The position numbers and the translations under genes are program-made. The notes below the pieces were generated by a model that ran no database searches, was not told where the DNA came from, and was given only the letters and a program-made list of their open reading frames with translations. Positions 37,179 to 50,367 of a DNA stretch of 64,000 nucleotides are shown here, one piece after another; positions within the stretch are counted from its first letter, which is position 1; the number at the start of each line of letters is the position of its first letter. This DNA is from Drosophila pseudoobscura (lineage: Eukaryota; Arthropoda; Insecta; Diptera; Drosophilidae): positions 67,471,869 through 67,535,868 of the forward strand of contig NC_046683.1 of NCBI RefSeq assembly GCF_009870125.1, written 5' to 3'.

Positions 37179-38333
37179 CTACTTGCACACCTTGTTCTCG
37201 GCATCGATCAGGGCGCGAATGCCATCGTACATCTCTTTGACGGCCTCGTACTCGGTGAGACCCATCCGTCGTTTATTGGAGATATCGTGGACCCCGCCCT
37301 TGGCCTCGGTGTGCTCGCCGCTAGTGCCTCGCACCTGCAGATTGTATTTGGTGGCCAGCTTTTGCATCTCCTCTGGATTCGCCGTCAGATTGGGCAGCTT
37401 GATGTGAACGGACGCGCGGATTGTTGTGCCCAGATTTGTAGGGCAGAAGGTTAGATAGCCAAGACGCTGGTCGCGGCTGAACTGCAGATACTTGCCCAGG
37501 GCCTCGACGCCGCCGAGCATGCGATCGTACACCTTGCCCAAATCCCCGCCCTTCTCCATGGAGATGATGCGGATGTGGTCCTCTTCGTTAACCCATACTA
37601 GGAAATTGCGCGCCTCGTTGAAGTAAATGCCTCGCCCGATGGGCCAAAAGCGCGAGGCACCAGCCGTCTCCAGGAACCGGTCGCCCTCCTTGAACAGGAA
37701 GTGCTCGTCGATCAGTTTCTGCTGTACGGATTTCTCCATACCGCAGAGCGGTAGGTAGCCACCTTTATATTGACCGCTCATCGTATTCAAAGCACCGGAT
37801 ATCATGCACTCCAGCTCCGCATACTCAAACTCGCTCAGGCAGGGATTGAAGGGGAAGTTTTTCACAGAACGTCCGCATCGGACACGCGTGGACACAATGT
37901 ACTTGTTGTTGGGATCAAGATTAGCGAAATCCTTGCCCTGTCCGAAGCAGGACTCGGGGTGCTTGTCCGTTTTCTTGAAGCCACCATGGTAGTCCTCAAT
38001 GATGGGATCGAACAGATCGGCGAACGTTTTGTACGCCTCTGCGTCGGGGGCGTAGATTCCCACGCCTGAGTCGTGGTTGCACAGCCCAGATTGAATGCAG
38101 TCCAGCAGCGAAGAATTGAAGGATGGTGTTGTCTTCTTTTTCAAGTTGTCAAAGATATCTTTTTTAAGGTGCTTTTTCAGCAACGATTTGGAATTGGAGG
38201 CAACCAGTTTCTTGTAGCCCTCTTCCAGCTGCGCCAATGCATTCGAGTCTACAGGCTTGCCTCCCCCTGTCTTGCTCGCATGTCGGCAAAACACTTTAAA
38301 TGTCTCTAGGCGAAATGGTCGTAGTCGCAGCAT
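37179..38333 (-). CDS. arginine kinase paralogue with predicted mitochondrial presequence (CG5144-like)
   Basis: Intron-free, 384 aa. The frame is open further upstream, but ATG 38333 is the sensible start. It gives [20 protein letters not shown], an Arg-rich amphipathic presequence with no acid except one Glu, and then [16 protein letters not shown] aligns with residues 2-17 of Argk at an offset of 26. The substrate loop [23 protein letters not shown] and CPTN (Cys297) are all kept, so it should be active. The C-terminus is two residues longer than in Argk and ends in VCK. It lies tail to tail with Argk, suggesting a local inverted duplicate, perhaps by a retro-copy since both bodies lack introns. 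Location in mitochondria is inferred from the N-terminus. The name CG5144 comes from remembered synteny. Confidence 0.88.
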   Translation of the reverse strand: MLRLRPFRLETFKVFCRHASKTGGGKPVDSNALAQLEEGYKKLVASNSKSLLKKHLKKDIFDNLKKKTTPSFNSSLLDCIQSGLCNHDSGVGIYAPDAEAYKTFADLFDPIIEDYHGGFKKTDKHPESCFGQGKDFANLDPNNKYIVSTRVRCGRSVKNFPFNPCLSEFEYAELECMISGALNTMSGQYKGGYLPLCGMEKSVQQKLIDEHFLFKEGDRFLETAGASRFWPIGRGIYFNEARNFLVWVNEEDHIRIISMEKGGDLGKVYDRMLGGVEALGKYLQFSRDQRLGYLTFCPTNLGTTIRASVHIKLPNLTANPEEMQKLATKYNLQVRGTSGEHTEAKGGVHDISNKRRMGLTEYEAVKEMYDGIRALIDAENKVCK

Positions 38334-41066
38334 TATTTTAAAGTTAACTGGAATTTTGAAATGAATTAAATTAAATAAATTTAAATTATATGTGAACAGC
38401 TGAATTTGATCGATATGGCAACGCCAACTACTGTTGCTGCACTCAAGCGCTCTATCGGCATAGTGTTGCACTACTGCTGCCGTCTCGTCTTATCTCGCTC
38501 CCTTCCGCCAGAGAGCGCACACCGTTTTTATAAATATTTTGACGATTTTCATTGGCTGAAAAAAAAACACATAAAAGTTTCCGTTACAAAAATCGATATT
38601 TTATTTTTTCACGATATTTCATGTTTAACTATACTAATGTATAGTGTGTGAGAGAGAGTGAGAGAGAATATGTAAGCGAGTGGTAGGCGTAACGTAGAAT
38701 TTCATTTGTTTTTTATGGTTGTAAACATGATTCGATCTCATCCAGATTCGGCAATTTGTATGGAGTCGCAAACGCTTCATTCTGGGCGTTATACACATCC
38801 ATATCCACCACAAATACCCTATATGTATACATTTATCCTAATACATATAAAATTGCGAAATCTTGTTTTCTCCTTTCATCTTCGACGGCTTCCTGTGATC
38901 GGAAGAAAACCCGTAATTTTATGGCGTCCTTATCAAGGATCAAGGACTAAGGATATTTTCTGGTGTCATGTTATATCTTATATCTTGTTTCTGTGCTATT
39001 TGGGGACCGATCTGGGCCACGTCATTTCGTGACCGTAAAAATATCCTGTATCGATTGTTATGCAGATTTTTTTAACTGGTTGCTTCACACACATCTGTGT
39101 TGGCGCAACTCCAAAATATCAAATTCAATTTATAAAAAGAATTGTTGGTAGCTATTAAAATATTTGTAGCTTCTCCTAACTGTTCGTTCCCACAATTTAA
39201 TCAAATGTTTCAGACTGTTGCCTCGTAAAACAGAATGCGACAAAATTTTAATAGCTTAAAGCTTAAATACCAAATAATGAAGTAATGAAGAATAAATGTG
39301 CCAACAACAAACAGCACACGAAATCACACATGTCTCGCAAATAAAATAAAAATCAAATCCAAACGGCAACACCTTCCCAATAAAGCATCGTTATCCTCAT
39401 TATCATTATCAACAGCTTCGAGCGAAAACCGGATCTGGAGTGTACCAGCGACCAACCTACACATAAAAATTCATTAACTATATTAAAACAAGCGCAAATT
39501 AGAAATGCAATACCGTGAGCGGTGAAGATTATTAGCATTTTTATCTCATAATCTCCGAATTTTGACGCTTTTTGCCACCGTTTTTGAATAGAAGCCAGCA
39601 ACGAAATGAAACTTTACATTTAAAAAACACTTCTGAGGCGCAGCCGCAGTCGCCGCCAACATTTTATGTGTGCTTTAGCCGCTTTTGTTTTTGGTGAAAA
39701 CGTGCAAATCCCATAATTTAATTGTTTCAGCATTTGAAATTCAAATTTATGCGACAACAACAAATCGAAGGGGAGAAAAAAAAAACGCTAAAATAAAACT
39801 AGCTTCAAATTAGTCAAAGCAACTTTGAACTCGGACTCGGAATGGGATTCGGTTTCGTGTGGCCAGTGAATTATTTCGCGCTGGGATTGATTATTAATAA
39901 TCTATGCAAAGTTTTCTATGAATGGGATTCGTTTTGAAAACCTTTGAACCAGCCGCCTTGGGGAGTGGAGTCTTCCAGTTAGAAATTCACCTTCTTCTTT
40001 CGAGTTTTCTTCCACTGTTGCCTGCCTGGTGGCTGCACTTAAAAACTTAATTAAAAATATTAAACACGAAATGTTTGGCGCCACCGTTTAGGAAACGCTC
40101 AAAGTGGACCGCACACATGCTTGGCCGCTTATCAGCTCAATTATGCAAGCTAAAAGGCAGCCGCCGCCGGCCCACAGACAGATTTGTCGCATTTGACACG
40201 ATAATGCACACAAGGAATGACCACACCAAAGCCTCGAAAGCCTCTACTCGGGCTCTCTGTTAAGGCCGGCCTCAGCCTCCGTATCAAACTCGGAGCCAGC
40301 TCCAACTTCGGCCAATGGCCATAAAAGGTGCGATAAAACGAAAATTTCACAAGACGGCAGCAGAGCAGCCGCCACCAGAGTGAGCCACTTCTACGTCATC
40401 TCCTCTTCTCCCTGGACAGTGGAACGTGGGATGGTGGTCGTGGTCAGTGGTCAGTGGAGGACCGGCAAAGACCAAACAACCTGAAAGCCGTCAAATCGCT
40501 GCTCATAATGGATGCCTTATCTTTCAAGAATTGTTTTAACTACTACCGGAGTTGGATATTTCTTAGATAGCTGTGTGTGTATTCGTTTGGCTCTATCGAG
40601 AATCGACGACGGCTGGTCACCCCATAATGGAGAACATTAATTTGTCTTAGACTCGGACTGGGGCTCGCCAAAGCGGTCGGTCTCAGCTCTGTCTGTTCGG
40701 CAAGTTTTTGGCTGGCATCGTCGATAAGCAAAACCTGTAAAAACGGAAATGCTGAAGGTTGCGTTGCCCGCAGTCTATATTTGTAGTTATGCATTAAGTT
40801 TTCATTTGATTTATTTTTGTTTATTCTGTCCAAATACAATTAAAACTAATTAACAAATTATTTGATTGTAGCTTAGTATATCTTACATACATACATATGT
40901 ATAGGCCGAAGGCCTCGTTGCTAGCGCTCTGCTTAATTAATTGTAATATTACTATATTTCCAAAATTATTAAAAATAATTTTAATAAAAAAAAAAGGACA
41001 AAAAAAAAATATGCACACTGCTCTCACAGATCACAACAAATGCTAACATCCATTCCCTTCCTCTTT
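38334..41066. other. spacer between arginine kinase paralogue and Doc gene
   Basis: Holds the 5' flank of the arginine kinase paralogue and the 3'UTR of the T-box gene. Minus-strand AATAAA hexamers at 40810-40815 and 40820-40825, about 250 nt past the Doc stop, are likely poly(A) signals. No other gene is supported. TGGCGCCA occurs at 40076-40083. Confidence 0.5.
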
Positions 41067-44004
41067 TCAATAGGCCAAAATGGCAGAGATGCTGAAGCTG
41101 TTCCGTTTGGTGGAGGTCGTTGTGCGTGGCGTGTTTGTGATGCTTGAGCTTGCCGGGGATGTCGATAGCTGCAAAGCGCTGACCGGAACTGGAGTAGGCA
41201 CCTGACAAAGTGCAGAAGGCAGCGGCATCGGTGGAACTTGAGGAACTCCACAAAAATAGGCAGCTGCAAAGTTCGGCGCGGCATAGCTGAGTGGATGGCG
41301 ATGATAGGGCGAGAGGCTGGGGCTAAGGGAAGCCGCAACCTCAGCAACAGTTGAAGACGGATAATAGGGTACTGGTGATAGACTTCCTTGTGAGTCCTGC
41401 TCACAGTCCAGGCGCTGGCGCTTCGATTGCGGCGATTCGCAGCTGCTAACGCTGGAACCGTCATCCTCCGATTCCGGGCTGGAATGGGAGGTGCTGTTAA
41501 GCTTGCGCTTGCACCGCGACTGTCCCGACTCGCGAAAGCCTTTGGCAAAGGGATTATTGTCGATCTTCAGCTTGGTTATGCGATCGTTCTGTATTAGGAA
41601 AATACAAATGGGAAAAGTAAGTAAACATTCAGGAAATTCGAGCTAGCTGGCGTCAGTGAGTGTGAGTGAGCCGTCGCGTCGACCCAGCAGCACTTGAAAA
41701 GTTCGAGACGGATCCTTGTTAGAATTGTCGTGAATGGAGACAATCTCAAGTAGTTTCCGAGGCGACACTTTTCAAATGTGGCAATTAGACTGGGACTCCC
41801 GCAGAGCCTTTATCCCGTCAATCTTCAATGAATTGGTCGTGGTCTGTGTCTGTCTCTGTGTCTGTTTACCCACCTGATAGGCTGTGACTGCTACGAACTC
41901 CGTCTCCGGGAAGATGAATGCCTGCTGCGGGGCCCAGGGGAGTTGGGTGAGCTCACTGCTGCGAATGATGTGGAGGCGTGGCTGGTACTTATGCATGCTG
42001 GCCAAAACAATCTGAGGAAGAGAAAGAGAGAGATCAAGGATAAGATACACTAGAGCATGAGGGTCCGTTATATTCTAGCTTACATGTCCGCTGCTGTCCA
42101 GGGTATTGTTGGTCAGCTTCACTTTATTGAAGAGCAGGGCTTGCGACTGCCAGTGGGCGCCTGTGGCCGGGCTGTCCGGATGCAGATACATTCGCTGGGG
42201 GCTCTGCGGTTCGGCTCCTCCAGCCGGAACCCACTGGGAGCCGGAGAACTTGTAGCGGCAGTCTCCAATGGGCACCATCTCCAGGAGCACGCAGTAGCTG
42301 GCCTCCTCCTCGAGTCCACTCAACGAGACCCGCATCGAGGGGAACATACGTCTGCAACGAAGAATAGACCTTGATTAAGTGGATTGCCACGAATTGCATA
42401 TAAATCAGGGCCGTCGGGGCTATCCCAAGCGCAAAAAGAGGCGTCACGGGGCATCTATTCCAACTCCATGTTACTTGATTTTTGATTTGTGGCCCTGCCT
42501 AGCAAGTGTGTAATTATGGAATCAGAACGGGCAGCGGGGAGTCTCCGCAACGTATCGATCTAAAACGGAACGCAAACATATCCCTGGTCCCAAAACAATG
42601 CCACTGACACATGATTAATTGTGTTCCCTTGGAGAATCTTTGGCGATAGAGGATGAAGAGGGGAAGACCAAAGACCAGCGGAACGGGAGCGTGAGCGGGT
42701 GCGGGAGCGGGAGCGGGAGCACCGCTTGGCGCCAAGCAATTAGAAAAGATCTGAAGTCGACTTAACGGCTTCCAAAACGCTGAATGTGCCACTCAATGCA
42801 TATTTAATGAGCCGAGAAAGTGACTGCGTATAGAGCCATGCCCAGATCCACGAAGACGATCCGCTGCTCATATTTATGTAAATTTTTCTCGGTTCGGTAG
42901 TCGAAATCCTATATCAGAAATACTCGTATGTTGTGGCCCACCCCAAGATAATAGGGTACGCGCAGATGGGACGGGACGGGGACGGGGACGGGGACGGAGA
43001 CGGATGGGACAGTGCTGGACCTTTGTGGACAAAGTGTGAAAAGCGCAGGTAGATCAGAGTTACCGAAACCCGATTGTCAACGCCGAAAGAATAAAGATTT
43101 TTATGAGCGAACCGGCGACAGAGCGGCGTCTTCGTCGGCTTCTTCTTCTGCCGCTGCCGTTGCCGCTGCTGCACTTGTCACTCTATGCGATCCGAGCTCC
43201 TGCTGCGTTCTGAATTATGGCCAGGCGCCACATTAGGCCAGGGATAGGGACGGAGTCGCAGCCGGAGACTGGGAATGGAATGGAATGCCCATGGCAATGG
43301 GCATGGTCAGGGTTTCCAGCAAATATTTACATAGGCTAGGCCGCACTTGACTTTACAAGTTTGTGGAAAATTCGAGCTCTCGATCGCCCCGCTTTATATT
43401 TGCATAGGATAGGATAATGTATGTAGACTGCTAGTTTGAAGTTCTTGGGAATAGGAAAAGGAAAGTAGAGGGGAGGAAACATACCTGCCGCTCTTTGTAA
43501 TGATCATTTCGGTGCCGATTTTATGAAACTGTTGCCACAGATCGTTGTTCTCCAGTTTGGCCTCCACGCCGGGCAGAGAGGGGCGGTTGGGCAGCATGAT
43601 TTGCGGTTGGGGCATGTTGAAAGGCAGCATCGCCGGAAAGGGATCTGAAAGAAGTTGAAGAGAAGTGGAAGTTGTTTGGTTAGTTCGTTAGTTTGACAAG
43701 CCATCGTTTGCTTTTCCATAGAGCGCGAAGCTCATGGGAAGTTATGTCATAGCCGATTAGGCAAGGCATGTCTTAAAAGATCATACAAATTTAATTATTT
43801 ATGGTAACTTAAGGAGAGATGCCTGAAGATCAAATGATATTCGACGCTCCAACATTAATTTCCCGCCGGGATTTGATAAACTCCACTGATCCACGATCTT
43901 CACTTGCACCTACCTGGAATGCGTTGCATTATCTGCTGGCGATAGATCTCGTGGGCCAGCTGCTGCTGCATCCGCACTTCTATTAACTCTTGCATCGATA
44001 GCAT
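41067..44004 (-). CDS. Doc1: Dorsocross-type T-box transcription factor, probably Doc1
   Basis: Five exons, 44004-43914, 43644-43485, 42351-42084, 42011-41874 and 41588-41067, join in frame: 392 aa ending in TGA. The T-box spans about residues 60-240 and includes [33 protein letters not shown], the HKYQPRLHI motif, [20 protein letters not shown] and KGFRE. The C-terminal region is Ser/Pro-rich and ends in FSISAIL (384-390), which fits the eh1 Groucho-binding pattern. Known of the family: nuclear factors that act downstream of Dpp in amnioserosa, dorsal ectoderm and heart. The Doc cluster neighbours Argk at 66F; I recall Doc1 as the nearest member, hence the symbol, but the paralogue number is uncertain. 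The largest intron is 1,133 nt. Confidence 0.85.
42692..42720. repeat. GGGAGC hexanucleotide repeat
   Basis: Imperfect GGGAGC/GGGTGC repeats inside a Doc intron. Confidence 0.8.
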
Positions 44005-44167
44005 TTCGAATAACTTCACAAAACTCCTACTAATCGACTACTCGAAAAAAAAAAGATAATCTGCCAATTCGGGCTTCACACTTCACTCGTATCGCTTTGC
44101 TCTGTCTCTGTGGAAGATGCGATGCGCTCTCTGGCTTGGGTTCCTTAACGCACGACGTGTCGCAACG

Positions 44168-44173
44168 AACTGA
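44168..44173 (-). promoter_or_regulatory. initiator (TCAGTT) of the Doc gene
   Basis: The minus strand reads GATCAGTTCG, a full match to the Drosophila Inr, which would place the start at 44171 with a 167-nt leader. A partial DPE (GGAACC, four of six consensus positions) sits at +28 to +33. No TATA box is seen. Confidence 0.45.
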
Positions 44174-46911
44174 TCTGGAGTGGCTCAGCGGCGATGCTTA
44201 GCTCAGGGCCCGTCGTAGCCAGTTTTCTCGGTCTGGGTTTCGTGCTACCTGCCAAACGAGTTCCGGCGAAGAGCGCAGCCGATTGGCCGGCGAAAACCGA
44301 CGCCTACGTCGAGGTACTATAGCTGACTCGCTCTGCGAGAGATCGGTTCCAGAGCGCCATTTTGTTGGTGGAGACTGAGAGACGAGGACTGAGAGATGGC
44401 AGAGGAGAGCAGCGTTCGGGCCGTGCTGCGTAGAGTGGCGAAGTTAACGCTTAGCCCTGTTGATTTTCATCAGCCGCAGTGTTTTTCTGCACCACTGCAT
44501 CTCATCCATCTCCATCTCCCTCTTGCTGGCTCCTGCTCTCCCTTTCGCTCACTCGATCACTGTCAGTCGTCAGAGGGGTCTGGACATGGACGTGGACATG
44601 GACGTCGACGTGGATGTGGATGTGGCGTAGCTTGTAATTCAGAAGTGAGATTTTCCACAGCGCGCCTGTCTGCAGCAGCGCTGTCTTCTGTCCCAGCTGC
44701 TGCTGCTGTTGTTTTTTCTTCGTTTTCCTTCTTTTTCCTCTCTGCTCTTTGTTTCTTTTCTTTGACGCTGCCGGAAAATGTCCATTGCTGTTTCCATTGC
44801 CCCTGCCGTCTGGGTCATCGCTTGGGTTTGGGTCTGGGTCTGGCCTTCTGGGCACATGCGTTGCCTGCTCCTCCATTGCCGCCTTTGCCTTCCCCCGTGT
44901 AATTAGCCTTGGTCTTCCTCCTCCTTCCTCTTCTTCTCCCGCAGCCTTCCCTCTCTCTTCTGTCTCCTCTGTCTATCTCCGACATTGCCTGGCATTTTTT
45001 GTGTATTTATGTACTTTTATGCAGACAGGTGAAACATAAATTGTGTTGGCTTTGTTAATTGCCCGTTTTGGAACTCCGATATGGCCTGGCCAGGTCCTAC
45101 TATTGATTAGCCAGCCCATAGCCATGTGCTATCCAGAAAACAAAAGCAGAATTAATACATTTCGGGCCGGTGAGTGGGGATTCGACAATTAGCCTATTGA
45201 TTAGTGCCTGTCAACATGGGAAAAATGGCCGCCAGTCGCGTCAAACCAATAAATTAAATTAAGTACGACTCGTTGTAATATTAATGTACTGTTTTGGTAA
45301 TGCAACGAAATGGTGAACCCTCCAAGTGTTCAATGAATCATTTATTTCATTAATTCACTTTATTTACTTCTGAACCATACATATTCGACATTTGGGCATT
45401 TCCGCCAAAATGTCCATCATCCAAAAAAACTTTAAAACTCAATAAAAAAGATTTCTATATACTTCTCAACCGATATAAGACTATAAACTAATTGAAAGTT
45501 TTCTAATTTTATCAATTGATATAGAGTTTCATTAACTTTGAGTTGAAAACATTTTTAGGGTCATAATTTCCTTTACATTTATCTCCTACAAGAAAGATTA
45601 TTCTTTATACAAGTTTTTCCCCAAAATGTGACTAAAATATTGAACTATCTACGAAAAATTTCAGAAAATTTGCCCAGTCTCGACTAACGGTATATTTGTA
45701 AACTTATATTACTCTGAAATTTGGTAACGCAACGTCAGTCACGTACGACAAATGCCTGTGCGGATTAAATACAAAAAATCAACAGGTAGAAATATTATAT
45801 AAATATTATATTTAATAACCTAGAATTAGCACTGAATATTTCATATACATATGTGCACGAAAAATTTTTACAGATAGTCCTAGCCGATTCGCAGTGTTTT
45901 AAAATACCCAAATCTCAAAAAAATGTTTGTAACTTCAGGTTTATTTTTATTATTAATTTATTTTTATTAATTTATTTCTTATTACATTTTGTTTAAATGT
46001 ACACAATACAAATTCTACATATATATAGATTCTATAGATTCAAACTATAGAAAATCAAACAGGCTAACTGTTTTAGTATTTTCTTATAATTACAGGCTGT
46101 ATACGGACTAAAATTGATGCAGAAACTATAAGAACATCTTTCATCTTCCTTGAACTTCAAGCGACATTGATCTTCATCTAAATTTTGGTATCAAGTGCAT
46201 CCGGCAGACCAGATCTTTCAAATCTCATCGCACTGCGTCGCCAGAAAATAATTTCAGGCTTGACTTCACCGCCAATCGACTAGAAAGAAAGTTTCCAACG
46301 AATGCCCATTAAATTTGCATTTCGCTGTCATTTGGCACGCCCCGCCCCGCCCTTCGTTTCGATCTGCCCAGTGCAAAGACAGGCGGCATATCTCCGGTGA
46401 TGATGGGTCTCTGATCTGTCTCTTGGAGGAGTGTTCGTTACGTCTGGCGCCAGAGCACCATAAAAATATGTTTGTACAAATATCGGAAAATACTTGCTTT
46501 TGATTCCGAAACAAAAGATTCGAAATTGCAACGCTTCACGCCTGCGCTGGGACCGACAAAGGCGAATCCCAACAATAGACAGTAGTCGCAGCTGGGGTGG
46601 AGGAGGATGCCTTTGATAACTCAGGTGTAATTGCATCACAGAATGCACTTTCCGAAATTGAAATGAGGCGAAGAAGGTCAAAGACACAGACACAGTTGCC
46701 GCGACATCAGCACAGCCCACAAAGTGACCACGCACTGCGCTCTCCCATTTGGACCGGCGACACTCTAAGTGCCAGTGCCATGCCCAGTCCTAGGTCTAGG
46801 CCGTTTTGTGGTATGTCGATGCTTGGTGTGAAGTGTTTCGTAGGCGGGCGCGTCTTGTTGCTTAAGATATTTCGCAGTGCCAGTAGGGTCGTCCTACTCC
46901 CATGTACCTGC

Positions 46912-46938
46912 GAGTCGCAGTCGCAGTCGCAGTCGCAG
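46912..46938. repeat. CAGTCG hexanucleotide repeat
   Basis: About four and a half tandem copies of a GTCGCA/CAGTCG unit. Confidence 0.9.
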
Positions 46939-48042
46939 TTCCAGTCTGAGTTCTTCTGTCGCCAATTGAAGTAATAATTTTCTATTGTCCTTTGTCGCGC
47001 CTTCCGCGCCCTGTTTTAGGGGCAATAAAGCCGAAGCCGATCTCTAGGCCGATCCCGACACCGAGGATGAGGACCAAGAGCAAGACGCGACAAGTGGCTA
47101 CTCTCGGAGCTCACTCAAGTAGCCGTTGGCGCCAGACGACTCCGAACTCTGGACTCTGTGCTAAGGACATCTCTCAGGGGTTCGCTTTGTGAGGCTGCTA
47201 TCTGCCGCCTCGAATCTGCAGATGTTGAACGGTAGCTGTGGCCGGACAAGCCGAACAACGTCCACAGCAACAAGGTTGACAACGACATATGTTTGGGCTT
47301 GATAAGATTGGACAAGAGCAGATTACCATTACCCCAGGCGGCTTCTGTTCTTTTCTGAATTGTGGGGCCGGGAAGGGGCCGTGGCCGGGGGCTGACGGAA
47401 GCTCCATGTCGACCCACACACAGGCCCGAGGGGACAGGGCTAATTAACATACAACCCGCAGATCAAAATGATCAGCCACATTCATATATTAAAAGGCCAT
47501 CAGCTTATTAATGCCCATAATCAATGGGACAGGTTACATTTTATGCACAGCCAGCCAGCTGATTAATAAATCATGGACAACCCTAATTAACCAACACACG
47601 CACCCACAGAGAGATCCCCAGAGATCGAAGCAAGTGTGCTCGGAGATCGGGAACTGCCAAAACTACAAGTTAAACATTTATTTACCAAAGAAAAAAATTA
47701 AGAACGAACATCATAAAATAATATAAATGATATAAACGACACTGTCTGCGCCTAATAAGCAATGTCCATGGGGCATGGGGCGTGGCCCCAGTACCAGTCC
47801 CAATTCCAATCCCAATCCTGAGAAACCGATTGAGCATAAAGATGCAAACTACATGATAAAGTTAGCTCGCAGTCGCAGGTCGTGGCAGAGGCGCCTGCAA
47901 CTAAATGCTAAACGAGTTAACTCGCTGATAGAGATCTTTTCTGTTTTTTCCAGAGTTCTGTTCTCTCTCTTTTATTTTGGTAGATACTTAGCCGAGTCTG
48001 GAGGTGCGTTGAGCATCATTAAGGCAAGAAAACCGAGGCGAA

Positions 48043-48043
48043 T

Positions 48044-48077
<34 letters not shown>

Positions 48078-48090
48078 ACTCAGACTCAGG
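48043..48090. repeat. CCAGTC hexanucleotide repeat
   Basis: Tandem TCCCAG units degrade into GACTCA units. Confidence 0.9.
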
Positions 48091-49922
48091 CTCGAACTCC
48101 GACCACAAGCAACGATGATTTAATTTTCCAACACGCTTTCTACCACGCCAGCATGGGCTGTCTGAATCTCAGTTTTTGTGTGTTTTTTGGTATTTGTGGA
48201 ATGATCGATGGCCTGTTGTTGAGATGATCACTTGCCGTGGCTGCCTAGCGGCTACTAGTTGAGATACTTAACGACGACCCAAGCATGCCGAAGAGGGCGC
48301 CTCTGCCAACAGACGGCCTTATAATTTGTTAAGATGTTTGGGCGATCGATCGATTGATCAGCAGGCAACTCTGCGTAATATTTATGTATATTTCTCACGT
48401 TATGGAGCTGTCTCCCCACCAATCCAGCTAGATGCGCTTTGGACAGCCTAAACTGTCTTTCGGCTACCGATCGACATCGCCGCGATCATCTAGGAGACGC
48501 CGTCGCCGCCGCCAGGCTTTGCCCCTTATCATCGGTTCGGCATCTGGGAACATTAAATAGCTACTTAAGATGCATTTCCAGCCGGAGGTATATCTTCTCA
48601 GAATTTTCCATATCGATTACCAGGGGGGAGGTGGCATGGCATCCACAGCGGCATATATATATTTATATATATGTATATACTTATACATATATGTACATAA
48701 ATATACCCAAGGGCAATTGACCTGATCCCTCTGGGCATGCGCACAGAAGTCGAAAGATGTAATTGATATGATCAGCGCGATCCGCAATTTTTGGCTGATG
48801 TTTTGCTTGGCGAAAATGTAGCAACTTTGTCGGCATTTTGTGCCTGTGATCATCGATCAGTATTGGTTTCTGCATTCTGTATTTGATCTATGATTACTTT
48901 TTGCCCGTTTGCCAGTTAATTGCCGATCCAATCCGATCCGATCCCTTGTATTCTGTAAGTACATCCAGCGTCAACTGTCGCTCTGGTAGTCTAATCTCGT
49001 ATGCCACTCACAACTCACTCGCACTAATTAAAATAAATTCTGTCAGACATTCTCGTTTAATTTTTTCGCGCACCTTTTTTTTGGCCACTGATCGGTGATC
49101 GCGAATCGCGAATCGCGGATCGGAGGAGCAAACATTTCATAACAGCACCCCAAGTAGAAAGACAAGAAACTGCCAAAGCCGAAGCGAGAAAACAAGCAAT
49201 AAATACGTCAGCCAATACGTCAAATGCTTTTGGCCAGCTCCTAAATGACTGACTCTGACGAACTGACGGACTGCCTGTCTGTCTATCCGTCTGTTGGACT
49301 AACTGACTGGGCTTTGCTGGGTCCGTCCTGCAGTGACACAATTAAAAATGCACATTATTAATTAGTTGTTATAATTGCATTTAAAAATCCATTAATATTT
49401 ATAGAATGCATAATAAATAATGAGGCGCAGTCGTGCTGGGCTCTCGGAATCGGTCTCGGACTCGGACTCCTAAGACGGCGACAACAACGCCTCTAAATGT
49501 CAAAACAGTCGGCCAGTAGCTGCTGGCCAAGATGGAAGATGGAGGATACGGCCAACTCCTGCCCCAAACCAGCTTCAGCTTCAGCCAGGTTTGGCAATTT
49601 ATGCGCCCAAGAGCTTGGTCCGTTTGGACCGCAGCGTGATGTGTGTGGCATATTTCAAGTCATTTCGAGTCACAAGTTGCCTTTGACAAATTCGTCAAGA
49701 ATGTGTCCGCACGTTGTTAGGGGATTGCAGAAAGTGGAGTGAAGCATATCAGCAAGGCGATGGAGCTTGTCCATAGGTTATCAGAGAAAGATACCCTTTA
49801 TGGGGTATCAAGTAAGATCCCTCCTGATATCACTCTTATTTATGTATGTATATTCCATCCTTACGATGTTCGATTTATGGTTTTATAATTACTTATCTCT
49901 GACCAGATCACATTCAGAGTTC

Positions 49923-49930
49923 TCACACCT
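49923..49930. promoter_or_regulatory. T-box half site TCACACCT
   Basis: Exact consensus T-box half site (reverse complement AGGTGTGA) in the Doc flank. It is a possible autoregulatory site, but a single 8-mer could be chance. Confidence 0.25.
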
Positions 49931-50344
49931 GATGTCCTTAGCCAACCAACCATAAATCTGTAGCGCATTGCCGCAGAGAGAGGGAGATCCCATTCTGGAG
50001 ATCTTCGTATTTTTCTGGTCCAGAGAGCCTTCATAAATATTTATGTCTCGTCATTGAGTCCAATTTTTTAAAACGCATATTAAATTGTAAATTAAAAACA
50101 AATTTTTGTTGACTTTTCTACACTCCGGCCAGTCGTGTGTTTTATTGCAATGATATATGTATGTATGTGTGTATGTATGTATGTACATATGAATGTATCC
50201 TCTACCCCAACCCCAACCCCAAGCCGATTCCGATTCTGAGCCCGAATCCGAACCCATAATTAAATTTTAACATTTCCACCTTTTTGTGTTGGGCTGTCCC
50301 TGTCCCTATCCGCCGTCCGTCCGCATTGTCCAGTCCAACGAATG

Positions 50345-50367
50345 TCGCCGTCGCCGTCGCCGTCGCC
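50345..50367. repeat. CGCCGT hexanucleotide repeat
   Basis: About four tandem copies of CGCCGT. Confidence 0.9.

Noticed and set aside
38334-38471. Upstream 46-codon extension of the mitochondrial-type arginine kinase
   Set aside because: It reads as AT-rich leader and would bury the basic presequence. ATG 38333 gives a far better N-terminus.
44396-44902. 168-codon plus-strand ORF next to the Doc promoter
   Set aside because: Low-complexity Ser/Phe/Leu runs from CT-rich DNA with no domain, and it lies in the likely Doc promoter/upstream area.
46597-48227. 125- and 150-codon ORFs with SQSQSQ tracts
   Set aside because: They come from hexanucleotide repeats, with no domain, splice context or conservation signal visible.
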